The notes under the pieces: generated by a model
Told to the model about the DNA's origin: nothing
Seen by the model: the letters and a program-made list of their open reading frames with translations, nothing else
Databases searched by the model: none
From: Daldinia sp. FL1419
Lineage: Eukaryota > Ascomycota > Sordariomycetes > Xylariales > Hypoxylaceae
Assembly: GCA_025201765.1 (NCBI GenBank)
Contig: MU623361.1
Span: 1 to 64,000 of the forward strand
DNA: 64,000 nucleotides
Direction of reading: 5' to 3'
In this document: in pieces, positions 46,804 through 56,652 of the stretch
Numbering within the stretch: the stretch's first letter is position 1
Layout of the letters: each line of letters begins with the position of its first letter
Translations under genes and position numbers: made by a program

Positions 46804-48356
46804 ATGTTTCGACGAAAGTGGTCGGGTCTGCCGGCGGACCCCGACTTTCCTATTGACCTATCTAAGCTCGGGTAAGGGATACTCTACTAGGGTATTATGT
46901 CTTGTAAGTCTTGACGCTGGAGTAGCTTTGCTAATCGGATATGTCCTCAGTTACTTTATCAACGAAGATGACGAAGTACGCGCTATCGACAACCCGGATA
47001 ACTACTTCAAGTTCTTTCTCAACCGCAATACTCGATGGAATGAGCGCCAGCGATATGCTATGAATCGTAAGTTTACCTTTTCCTTTAGCTCCCCGTAGCG
47101 GTCCCGGGTTCAGCTAACGCATATGGTGTTGTAGTGGTTTTGCAACGGGTCATCTGGGAGCGCCTTGAGAATTTGGGTATGAAAAAGGAGCTGCTGCCTT
47201 TGGGTACTCTGGATACGAACAAGCCTCACGTCCCTATCTTCATCAGTAGTGACATTGCTACGAAGTCCCGCATCGTTGTCATCTTTGGTGAGACGACTCA
47301 GGATTTAGGTGTGCTTGCGCATCGCCTCGTTTCTGGTCCTGGGGGTATAACCAAGGGTTCTATGGTATCTATCGTCTCTGCTCTCCAGAAGCAATGCTCT
47401 TCGCCCTCCGATCCGAACCCCCCGGGCATTATCCTCGCCAATATGGGCGAGTTGATTTGGTATCCAGAGGAGAAGCGCACTCTTAGTCGTACCGCTTTTG
47501 CTGCGGCGCCTATGCAGAGCGCTGTGCACCGTACCAACGCGGTCGGAAAGGACAACATGGTCGAGAAGAATTCGACTGCGAGGATGCATGTGGGGTACAT
47601 TTTCCAGGAAGTGATCCCACACTTTACTAAGGACGATGCCAAAATCGACGTCGTAGTAATAGGCGATAGTGCTGATTATGTCGAAGAGTTCCTGGATTTA
47701 CCCCCGATATGGAATACCTGGAAGAAACGAATCAGCTGCCTCGCAATCGTGGGCGGTTTGTATCCCATCTGGGATCTGAAGAATGACGAATTTATTAACG
47801 AGTTCTTGCGAAACGTGAGTATTTATTTGTGATCTCTATTTTCCAAATTCCCAACTGAACTTCCATTGCCACCCTTTAGAATTTATAAACTAACTGTAGG
47901 TCCAACACACAGAAAGCTCGCGCTTATATAACTTCAGTTGAGCCTGCCGGCATGGTCATTTCAGGCCCTGAGGGTAACCCGAATACCACCACTTTCACAC
48001 AGATGGGCTGCCCTGTCTTTAGCAGTGGAGAGCAGATGCACATAGAGAAGATCCTTATTACTGGTTCCGACCTCATCCTTGACTGGCTACAGGAAGTGGC
48101 AATGACACCTCAGGGCAAGGATTACGCTAACCCATACTATCACGTCGAATTCGCTGATCCCGTCTTTGATAACGAACCCGATTGGAGCCCATGGCAGAAG
48201 GAGGAGCTGTTTGGTGAAACAGCCTTGGAGTCGAAGACACAGGTTGAGCAACGCCATGAGAAATCGGATAATCCGGAGGAAGAGAAACCCAAACTCGTAA
48301 TCTTACAGCGCAGTGAAGATGAACAGGATGACAAGGAAAACGTCAAGGCCGAATAG
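46804..48356 (+). CDS. Arb2-domain protein
   Basis: Exons 46804-46871, 46951-47066, 47135-47814 and 47913-48356 (introns of 79, 68 and 98 bp) give 435 residues. The N-terminus (MFRRKWSGLPADPDFPIDLS, then YFINEDDEVRAIDNPDNYFK) and the core (SRIVVIFGETTQDLGVLAHR, GSMVSIVSALQ, PGIILANMGELIWYPE, ISCLAIVGGLYPIWDLKNDE) match the Arb2 domain. This alpha/beta-hydrolase-like module is found in Arb2 of the fission-yeast Argonaute chaperone complex and at the C-terminus of Hda1-type deacetylases. No clear hydrolase triad is evident, so a scaffolding role is as likely as catalysis. The tail is acidic/basic mixed and hydrophilic (EEEKPKLVILQRSEDEQDDK). The last intron has two candidate acceptors 13 bp apart; the downstream one (CACACAG) keeps the KARAYI continuation. 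Confidence 0.85.
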
Positions 48357-48782
48357 GATGAGGATAAAGACTAGCCTACCTCATTAAGTCTATCTAATCC
48401 ATCAATAAGCGAATTTCTTGATGGGGGGACGAATAAATCAAATTTAATCCTTTATTCTTCCAAGCTCCGCTGCATTAATTGCGATTGTATTCTAGGCGTC
48501 CTAGCAAGTAAATATCGAGCGCATTTTGTAATCGACACGTCGTGAACCTCCTATTCCATCTAGAAGTGAAGCATAGGTAGGTACCTAAGCATAGCTGCTG
48601 TTGGTAAACGCCAAGATATACTACAAGAAGCCAGGTGACCCAACCTTTAAATAATATAGGCGAGATAAGATCTGGGACATATTGCCGAGTGTAATTCTAG
48701 ACGAGCGCCTCATGAAGCCATTTTTACTATTTATTGAAACATCTAACCTAGGTACGCGCATGTTACGTGGCATCGCATTACA
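48357..48782. other. convergent 3' intergenic space
   Basis: A spacer between the stop codons of the Arb2-domain and Mgr3-like genes. It contains one TAGGTAGGTACCTA unit (48575-48588) and nothing else I recognise. Confidence 0.5.
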
Positions 48783-50477
48783 TCACGCCCGGAACAAGGC
48801 GCCAAATCCGGCCTTAGGCGCTTCGGATTCCTCCAGCACATCCCGCGCCCTCCTCGTCCGCTCCTTGACCACATTTTCCTCGGCAGTCCACCGGCCTCCG
48901 GCTTCGGGGCCGGTCTTGCCGTCTCCCCATAAGCTCGCTAGCCAGCCGCCGCTTGACTTGGCTGGTTCCGCGCTTTCCGACGCGGCCTCCTTTTCGCGCT
49001 CTTCGCGGGCAAGTCGCGCCACCATGGTCTGCCAGTTATCGAGGCCGGCAAGGAGACATTCCTTGCATGTGTTTTTGGCGTCTTCGCGGGCGTCTCCGCT
49101 GACGTTTAGTTTATGCAGTTGTTCCTCTGCTAGATCGACGGCTTCGCGCGTCCAGGCCAGACCGTCTTCGCGGCCCTTGCTGGTGCCGGAGGACGAGGCG
49201 TAGATGATCTCGCCGATGTATAGGTTCAAGCTGGCTTCCTCGCAGAGCTCCTTGGCGTCCCGGACCGGAGGAGATGTGCCGTCGTCCGGGGGCGGCGGGT
49301 ACGGCGGGGGCGAGAGGAGGCGAGATGCTGCGCCGGTGATGTTGTGCAACGTCCAGGGGGAAGAAGACTGGACTTCGTCGGGGTCGATGTAAATGGGTTT
49401 TCGCTGGGGTTGTGGATTGGGCAGAGATCTGCGTGCGCGGAGGACGGAGATTAGGATCGGGAGGGCTGTGGCGACGTCGCCTGTTCGCGCCTTGTGCGTA
49501 GCGAGAGCCGTAAGAGTATTGAGGACGTTGGCGGAGGGTTGGCGTGAGAGATCTTGCAGGACGTATGTCTTGGTGTCGTAGGGAGGTGGGGAGTCACCCG
49601 TAGCCAAGGCCAATGCCCATTCGTACGTAAGCTCGGAGGCGTCAGTAAGGCCCTTAAAATCTAGCCACGAAGCGTATTCCAGAGCTGCGTCCATCTTTTG
49701 TTTGGTCGTGAAACCTCGGGTCGCCAGTATTTTCTTGTAGAAAGTCTCAGGTGTTTCGAAGGCACGCTCGCAGTCCTCTTCGCGTGGAGCGCTCGGCGAG
49801 CCCGGAGGGATGGGCTTTCGGTTCGGGTTCGACGGCCCTACGATCTGGTTGGCCGGGAATACCAGGTGCCGGGTCTTATCCACGACTCGGTCGTCGAGAT
49901 GCTCGGCCACTTTGGCACAGAGCATGAGAGCCTCGTAGTAGCCCCTCCTCCACGGCTCGCTCTTTGATGTTACGTCATATCCTCCATCTTCAACCCGATT
50001 TTGCGCAAGTCCGGCGCCTTCGATTTTCTCGTCTTCTAACCTCTCGAGTACATTTTTGACACATTCGCCCGTGAGAACCCAGTCGGTTTCAGGCAAGTCG
50101 GACCGTTCGGGAGCCCATTTCGCGAGCCTGAATCGCAGCCGAGTTATGAATCCCCAATCATGTGGGGTTGGGTATTTCCTCTCAAGCCACTCCTGCTGTA
50201 TGCTCCAGTAACCGGCGATGGAGAAACCGGCAATAGCCCATATATAGACGGTATATTTAAACCCGAGAAAAACCTCGTAGGCTAGCCATCGCTTTCGCTC
50301 GGTGGTAAGGTATCGGAATTGATGGTTCCTGGCTAGTGGCACCGATAGGAATGGGATCTGAGGTCGCCCTCGGGACGCAAGGTTCGTATGTCTCGTAAAC
50401 CTGCGAGTTGTAGGAGGGAGTTTGGGGGAACGAAGGGCAAGGAGGCGCCGGATTAGAGCGCGTGGTGGCAACATCAT
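48783..50477 (-). CDS. mitochondrial TPR protein, Mgr3-like
   Basis: A single exon of 564 residues starting at the first of two adjacent ATGs. The N-terminus is Arg-rich and lacks acids for about 50 residues (ALIRRLLALRSPKLPPTTRR), a typical mitochondrial presequence. One membrane segment follows (YTVYIWAIAGFSIAGYWSIQ) and then the YPTPHDW motif. The remainder is helical and TPR-like (EALMLCAKVAEHL, MDAALEYASWLDF, NVLNTLTALATHKARTGDVA, EASLNLYIGEIIYASSS). The same layout is seen in yeast Mgr3, the inner-membrane adaptor of the i-AAA protease Yme1; orthology is inferred from layout and the motif after the membrane segment. The gene is unusually GC-rich and intronless compared with its neighbours. 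Proline-rich linker: SPPPYPPPPDDGTSPP. Confidence 0.8.
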   Translation of the reverse strand: MMLPPRALIRRLLALRSPKLPPTTRRFTRHTNLASRGRPQIPFLSVPLARNHQFRYLTTERKRWLAYEVFLGFKYTVYIWAIAGFSIAGYWSIQQEWLERKYPTPHDWGFITRLRFRLAKWAPERSDLPETDWVLTGECVKNVLERLEDEKIEGAGLAQNRVEDGGYDVTSKSEPWRRGYYEALMLCAKVAEHLDDRVVDKTRHLVFPANQIVGPSNPNRKPIPPGSPSAPREEDCERAFETPETFYKKILATRGFTTKQKMDAALEYASWLDFKGLTDASELTYEWALALATGDSPPPYDTKTYVLQDLSRQPSANVLNTLTALATHKARTGDVATALPILISVLRARRSLPNPQPQRKPIYIDPDEVQSSSPWTLHNITGAASRLLSPPPYPPPPDDGTSPPVRDAKELCEEASLNLYIGEIIYASSSGTSKGREDGLAWTREAVDLAEEQLHKLNVSGDAREDAKNTCKECLLAGLDNWQTMVARLAREEREKEAASESAEPAKSSGGWLASLWGDGKTGPEAGGRWTAEENVVKERTRRARDVLEESEAPKAGFGALFRA

Positions 50478-52034
50478 GACGGTGATCGATGTTACCTATA
50501 GACTCGGGTGTGCAACTCAACTCTCTATTCGGTCATGTACTGAAGAGATGCAGGCTCTTCAACATCGAAGCGCGCTTTCGTAGGCGGACATTGTGCAACC
50601 CTAGAGTATGTGAAATTAGGATATGTGGCTAGACATCTGAAAACATCATGATAAAATGTCTAACGTAGGTTAAGTTGTTGGTATAGATTAAAATTGCTAC
50701 ATGTAAAAATGCTAGGTTAAGGCTCTGATTGCGGGACTCAAACTCTATTTCTCTTAAGATTTCGAAGCTAAAATCGATGCGCATACATAGTACCTACACT
50801 ATCTGACTATTAACGGCATTCTCCACTAAATATTATATAAGCCTTCATACCCCTCCGTCTTCCTCCATCTTGGGAATACAACCAAGTGATGATTGGCCAA
50901 GTACATATGTAATTCAACTTAGCCCCCGAACCCGCAAATAACCATCATATAATCATCATTTCATCAAAGCTATCGTGAGTTGATATACTATTACGACATC
51001 TCTTCCTTTGGGGCTCACTGAGATTCCAAATGGTCATTACTACAATACGACATCAACGAAATACAGTTAGCCCCCCTTTTTTCCGAAAGTATCCAAAAGT
51101 CGAAACCATCCATAGGAGGTACCCGGGAAATAGAAAAGGACATCCTGAATTTTACTGATTCCGAATACCTTATAAAATGCAATCGATACCGAATGGTTAC
51201 GGTTGTGTTGATTTATTGTGGGGGCGAGGTCTTACTACTGAGCAGTTAGGTACCTGGTAATTTAGAATCATCCATGATTCAGTCGCTCACACAGGCGCTG
51301 AGGGCATGTCCAGTGTCTTATAAGGAATCCAAAGACTCGTATAGCTCAACCAATTTAAAAGCTACGAAATAGCGGTGTCACGTCTCAATTTTCATTTTCG
51401 ATTCAATGGAATACAAGGTTGAGCAGAGTACCTATGAACTAAACGTGACATTGTTCGTATAACGATTATTCTTCTGGCAAGACACCGCCTATCTGGAGAA
51501 AATCTGCCAAATTCTAACTCTCAATAAGAGTTATGATCTATAAGAAGTAACTTAGGACATGTAGCATGCTATAATATTAGACTCCAAGAACCGTAGTCGT
51601 TGCTTACGAATTATATGAGAGACGATATCTTGACATATGGCCGTCGATTTGTTCGTGCCCCAGGGGATTCATGAGTTGTTAGGTATTCCGCACACGACAT
51701 TGCCAGGTTTCTAGGCGTCTTACACACAGAGCAATACCTTTGTTATATATATAAGACATCTGGTAGAAACCAACAGACATATGGAATACCTAAGTGCTAC
51801 GGTGGATATATAAGCTCGTCGAAAGAGCCCAAGTATTCAAGCAACCTTAACACATTAGAGTCCCCTAGTCGTTCAATAGGTTTATCTCCCAACGCCAGTA
51901 AGATTAGTCGTTTAATCTACCCAATATGCAGTCGGATAGTCTCCCCGACTACTTGAAAAATCCGTCCAGACCGACGCCAAGTTCCCATAATCGAATCGGT
52001 AAGCACATCGAACACAGCACTATGCGAACTAGCT
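50478..52034. other. intergenic, upstream of GMC oxidoreductase
   Basis: About 1.5 kb of AT-rich spacer with no supported gene. A 62-codon ATG frame at 51926-52114 overlaps the GMC start codon in another frame and may act as an upstream ORF. A tRNA-like patch near 50733-50765 was considered and dropped. Confidence 0.4.
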
Positions 52035-54057
52035 ATGGGGGATTCCCCGCCCCAGGAGAGCAAAACCCGACTCCAACATCTGTCATGGCTCAAGAGTATT
52101 TCGTCGAGTATTAAAATTAGCACGTGAGCCCCTGTCTTTTTTCAACCCTACTGACTTCATCTAAGCGATGCTACCTGGGATAACATCCTTGCGCATGGAA
52201 AATTCGACTACATCGTGATTGGGTCGGGCTTTACGGCTCTCGCCTTCATCACTGAAACCTTAAAAAACGACGAGAATAAGCGAATCTTGTGCATTGAACG
52301 AGGAGGTATGTGGTGATAGGTAGTATCCAGCGACATGTATCATCGTCTAACCATCACTACGATCAGGCTTTTTGCTTCCCTCTCACTTCCAAAATCTTCC
52401 GCTGCCATTTAAACTACTACTTGGTGGTCCGTCAGAAACATTTCCGTGGACTCTTTCAGGAGAGACGTTCAAAACGAAGGATCTAGGGTACTGTCACGGT
52501 TATTACCCCTTTTTCGGTGGAAGAAGCACATTTTGGTCTGCTTGGTGTCCTCAACCCGATAAAGATTTGATGAGAGACTTTCCACCGGAATTAATCAAGC
52601 CGACAGAAGAGAAGGGCTTTTGGTCGTCAGCTAAGGAGCTCCTTAATGTCACAATAGCTTCGAAGATCGGTAACGATATATTTTCAAAGCTACAAAACTC
52701 TATTGAAAAGATCCTGAAGGACCATAAAAGCAATATTACATCAGCCAAGTCTGTGGAGTCAGCACCTTTAGCTGTAGGTTCTAGGAGCCGTACATCTTTG
52801 ATGCGCTTCAATAAGTTTTCTGTCCCTGGCCCATTGCTTGCGCAATATGAAAACCAACGCATGCTTGCTAAAAAGGGGAAAGGAATGCCGTTGGAGCTAA
52901 TGATCAATTGTACTGCTACGGGGCTGAAAGCAGACGACGATGGAGTAGTTCGTGCTATCGAAACGAGCCGCGGTGTACTCTCATGGATCGACGATAATAC
53001 AAAAGTAGTGCTTTGCGCCGGAGTATGTCTTATGAGGATTCTACTTTACGCCAAGAAGCTTGTTAACATTGTCTTAGGCTATTCCTAACGCTACCTTGCT
53101 TCTCAACTCGTTTGATACTTGCCGGAAAACGGTAGGTAAAAGACTAACAGGTCACTTCCAATCACATATCGTAGCACGTTGTCCGGTTGAAAATATTACC
53201 GGATGGACGCCGAACACTTCCCTTGAGATCGCAGCAACGTACCTTGCCGGACAGGACCCCGATACCAAACGGCAGTATCACATCCAGATAACGGCAATGC
53301 ACAGTCCCAACCCAGAAGATGATGCTAATGATGCTGCACGGGAATGTCCGGACTATGCAGCAGCGGCAACGTATGAGCAACTGAAAGATTCCAAAAACCA
53401 TGTTGTCTTTGGTACGTTTCCACGGCATCCTTAGTCAACGGGTATTTATGATCGAACTAACAACGTTAGTGTGCGCCTCACTTGGCGAGTTAAACGAAAC
53501 CAATAAGGATAACTTTGTCCAGCTAGATCATAAATCTAAGGACCCTTCAACTAACGTAACTCTTCAGCTAACTTTGACTAAAGAAGATAGAAAGCTCTGG
53601 GATACAATGGACGAAGCTACGTTCCAGACGATTGAGACCATGGCTGGCAAATCAGATGGCAAAAAGTCAAGTACTATTGAATATTGGGACGTCAAGGGTG
53701 AAGAATGGAGCAAAGAGAAACCTAAAGGAATTCGTGTTCCTGGCGTAGTACACGAAGCAAGCACGGCTTTCGTTGGACCGCAATCAAAGGGGGGCTCGCT
53801 CGACGACCTGTATCGGCCGTACGATGTTTCCAATGTGGTGAGTTTATTACTCCTCACTACTAACACAATCACGAAAACTAACCTAGAACATCTAGTTCGT
53901 CACAGGAGCAGCTCTATTCCCTACAGCAGGAAGCTGGAATCCGACATTAACGATGTGTGGGTTCGCACAGGATCTTGCCAGGAAGCTTGCCAAAAAACCT
54001 GGCTTGATACCACCGACCAAGGGAGACGCCGACATAAGGTCTCGAAACTGGCGATAG
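52035..54057 (+). CDS. GMC-family FAD oxidoreductase, pyranose-2-oxidase-like
   Basis: Six exons, 52035-52123, 52166-52305, 52367-53022, 53078-53411, 53470-53837 and 53896-54057 (introns of 42-61 bp), give 582 residues. The Rossmann FAD-binding motif is YIVIGSGFTALAF (residues 45-57), followed by RILCIERGG. The C-terminal half carries H501 (VVHEASTAF) and N544 (SWNPTLTM), matching the His/Asn catalytic pair of GMC enzymes. The NPTLTM ending is closest in style to pyranose 2-oxidase. At the place where pyranose 2-oxidase links FAD through the His of STHW, this protein has STFW (F132), so FAD should be non-covalent. No signal peptide is seen, so it is probably intracellular. ATG 52035 is chosen because it is the only in-frame ATG after a stop; 51926 is out of frame. 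The substrate is unknown. Confidence 0.85.
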
Positions 54058-54255
54058 AACTGACATTGAGGATAACTGGTTCCTAGCAAAGGCTATCACG
54101 CTAGTCACAGCATTAAACGGATGCTTAGAATGAGGAAAAAGTACACGGCAAGGACCTTGTGACTATGGTGATACATTCTTTAGATTAGCTCTCCTTTACC
54201 ATGCTTCAATATATCAACAACACTCGCTTAATCCACCCGCCTTTCCACCCGGTCG

Positions 54256-54582
54256 CTATATTCGCAACCAAGTACGGAGAAGTGCTTCGTATTGCTCCCA
54301 TCTGTAAACCAGAGCATACCCATGAGCGACCCCGTAGCCACAACATACGGCCGCTACAACTATGTAAAACTGTCTGCAGCCCCAAAAACCATTCGGTGGG
54401 ACAGCCCCATCGAGGTAGCTGAAGCATAGGATCGAGCCGATATAAGAATAGATGGCGGCGCGCATGCCAATAACATGCATGCGATGAATAAGGTCGAATG
54501 GTCGACTAATTGCTGGCTGATCTGGCCTATCTGGCGGTATTGGAGGCTGTGTCTGTGCCTCTTCATCGTGGCTTTTATGCAT
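54256..54582 (-). CDS. hypothetical small membrane protein, uncertain
   Basis: An ATG-initiated frame of 108 codons on the minus strand, convergent with the GMC gene. It has a hydrophilic, Pro-rich N-terminus (TQPPIPPDRPDQPAISRP) and two hydrophobic stretches (AAIYSYIGSILCFSYL and FYIVVAAVCCGYGVAHGYAL) that could span a membrane. The residue mix looks protein-like, but the overlapping frames are also open and I recognise no family. It may be part of a spliced gene. Confidence 0.3.
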   Translation of the reverse strand: MHKSHDEEAQTQPPIPPDRPDQPAISRPFDLIHRMHVIGMRAAIYSYIGSILCFSYLDGAVPPNGFWGCRQFYIVVAAVCCGYGVAHGYALVYRWEQYEALLRTWLRI

Positions 54583-56271
54583 ATTTTGGTATAGTCTATC
54601 AAACAGTGAAGGGTTGGTCCGTCAAATAGGTCAGTGAGGCCGATTCTCAATATCTAGGATTTATCAAAAATTTAGGTGGCATCGAGAGGCAGGAGATTTT
54701 AGTGATGAATTGATGAAAGGGGGCGAGGCGGCAGCTTTTATGATGCTATATTTAGAATGATCAACACACAGCCCGACCAACACTTATTAATATCAACCCA
54801 CACTAACAGCTGAAGAAACGCTCCGTCTTGTTGCTAGTATTGTGTATAGAATTAGAGGTTGACGCAAAAACACCGCCACTCCAACATACTAACAACTCGA
54901 CGATAATGGTCTAATCACCCACTTACAGGTTAGGTATCATGACTATTAGTAACTTTTTTGATCTAGTGATGTTGTCTTGCGACGAGCAGCCTCAAAGGGG
55001 AGCAGCCATTTTAATACCCCCTTAATGATTAAGAGCCTCATGAGACTACTTGAAGACTTCGTTGCGTATTACCTACATTTACATTAATAATACTTTGAAA
55101 TTGCCTCTTGATATCACAAGGGTCAATGGCGGTAATACTTATATCATATATTCATTTTTAGGTAACTCTTCAACTGCTCACTTGATAAACGACTATCTGA
55201 ATCCGGAGATATTTCAAAGTCAAGTTTGTTGCTCCTTATGTTATTCTGTTAATATAAAATACCTGAGACCACGTAAACTCTTAAAAGCCGAGAGCGTACA
55301 GTATGGTATAATAAATAAATTCCAAATATTGCTTATATGTCAACGTGACTTTAAGCGAAGCTCAAGGATGTAGTGGCATTTGTCATTCATGGAGGAATAT
55401 TATCATCTTGCAATGCTTTGGTGATGATAACTTGAATCACTCATACAATAATAATATTAAGTTGTGTTTATATAAGATGTTGGCAATTATTCGTATTAAC
55501 TTATAGTCTCTTGTTGCTTATCATAACCTTCTATTAAACGGGCAATCATAATAAAGATATTTATCGATGCAACTCTATAATTTTCTCAGTAAACTCGGAC
55601 CAACCAATATGTCAAACGCTGATATGTCAGGCGCCTCAAACGCTTGGCCCCAGCTTTTGTAGCTGTGGAGAGGTACTACATATGTGCATCAACTCCAACC
55701 CCTGATCTGAGCTCGGTGAGATAATATCTACTAGGTTACATAGTATGTATTATCTGGTGGTTATTCCTTGCCAAGGCCTGTAAAGCTACGGGTTTCCTAA
55801 ACAACTGACACTGTTTCTATACGACCGACCGTACCTCCCGTTCTAGGCCCTCCGTAAGACATCGTGGGGAGATCTGTGGTAGCATTGAGTGCTGACATTG
55901 GAAAATCTCATTTTAATAATCCTTGGTCGCAGTTATCAGAGCCGAATCTTGCGCGACGTGATAGCTTTTTGGCTGACGGCTGAATGCTGAATGCAACGCC
56001 GTAGCGCGCCTTAAAACCCGAGGGAAATTCTTAAAACGCGAACGCTATTTCATATGTCTTTTTGGAATTACTCTCTCGATAATCGGAGCGACATCCGAGA
56101 ATGGCAGCTCGATAGTGGCATTTCCATTATATAAAGTAGAACGTTGGGATGGGACTTTGCTACCTGGCTCTGCTGTTTTCCCAAGGTCTTGGATACAAGT
56201 CGTTCACCTTACATATTCCCCGATGCGCCTCTTTGCATGATACATAATTCTTTTTATTCCCGAACCCTAAA
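54583..56271. other. AT-rich intergenic region
   Basis: No gene is supported. Open frames are short and start mostly at non-ATG codons. A duplicated TATGTCAAACGCTGATATGTCAGGCGCC word lies at 55608-55635. The last 250 bases should hold the promoter of the small secreted protein. Confidence 0.45.
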
Positions 56272-56652
56272 ATGTACATACAGCAGGTCTTGATCGCCTT
56301 GGTGCTGGCCGGCTCCGTGAACTCCGGCCCAATCGGTCGGATGCCGGAGTTACAGATGAGCAAATCTCCGAGCAATGTCTGTGTTCTAATCGACGGCGAT
56401 GACCCTTACATTCTCGATCCTTTTAACCGCCCTCAGTGCGCGTGCAACTGCATCAAGCAGGCTTGCAAGCAGGCGAGTCTTTTGAGATAAGCACTTTCTT
56501 CATCCTCCCGCGCTGACGAAATCGATCTTGTACAGCCCGACCCTGCCCAAACCGAGTTATGCCTTCGTACACCATGGCCTAGCCCCAATAACACGGCTTT
56601 CCCTGATACGCTAGTACGCTACGGAGCCTGTGTTGGGGTAAGTAGTTGTTAG
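56272..56652 (+). CDS. small secreted cysteine-rich protein, effector-like
   Basis: The first exon encodes a signal peptide (MYIQQVLIALVLAGSVNSG), a short linker and a cysteine cluster (CACNCIKQACKQ). Read without splicing it stops at 56490 after 72 residues. A GC-AG intron 56473-56535 (CAG|GCGAGT donor, CGCTGAC branch-like site, TTGTACAG acceptor) would join exon 2 (56536-56652). That yields 105 residues with three further cysteines (ELC, GAC, VSSC), eight in total, an even number suited to disulfides. A GTAAGT at 56638 offers another possible splice near the end. Either way the product is small, secreted and Cys-rich, like many fungal effectors or antimicrobial peptides, but I recognise no named family and infer no activity. 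It has no close gene neighbour. Confidence 0.6.

Noticed and set aside
50733..50790. tRNA-like patch on the minus strand (AGTTTGAGTCCC box B-like word and a TTAAGA loop)
   Set aside because: No acceptor stem pairing and no proper D arm could be found, so it is not a tRNA gene; at most a chance match or very old relic.
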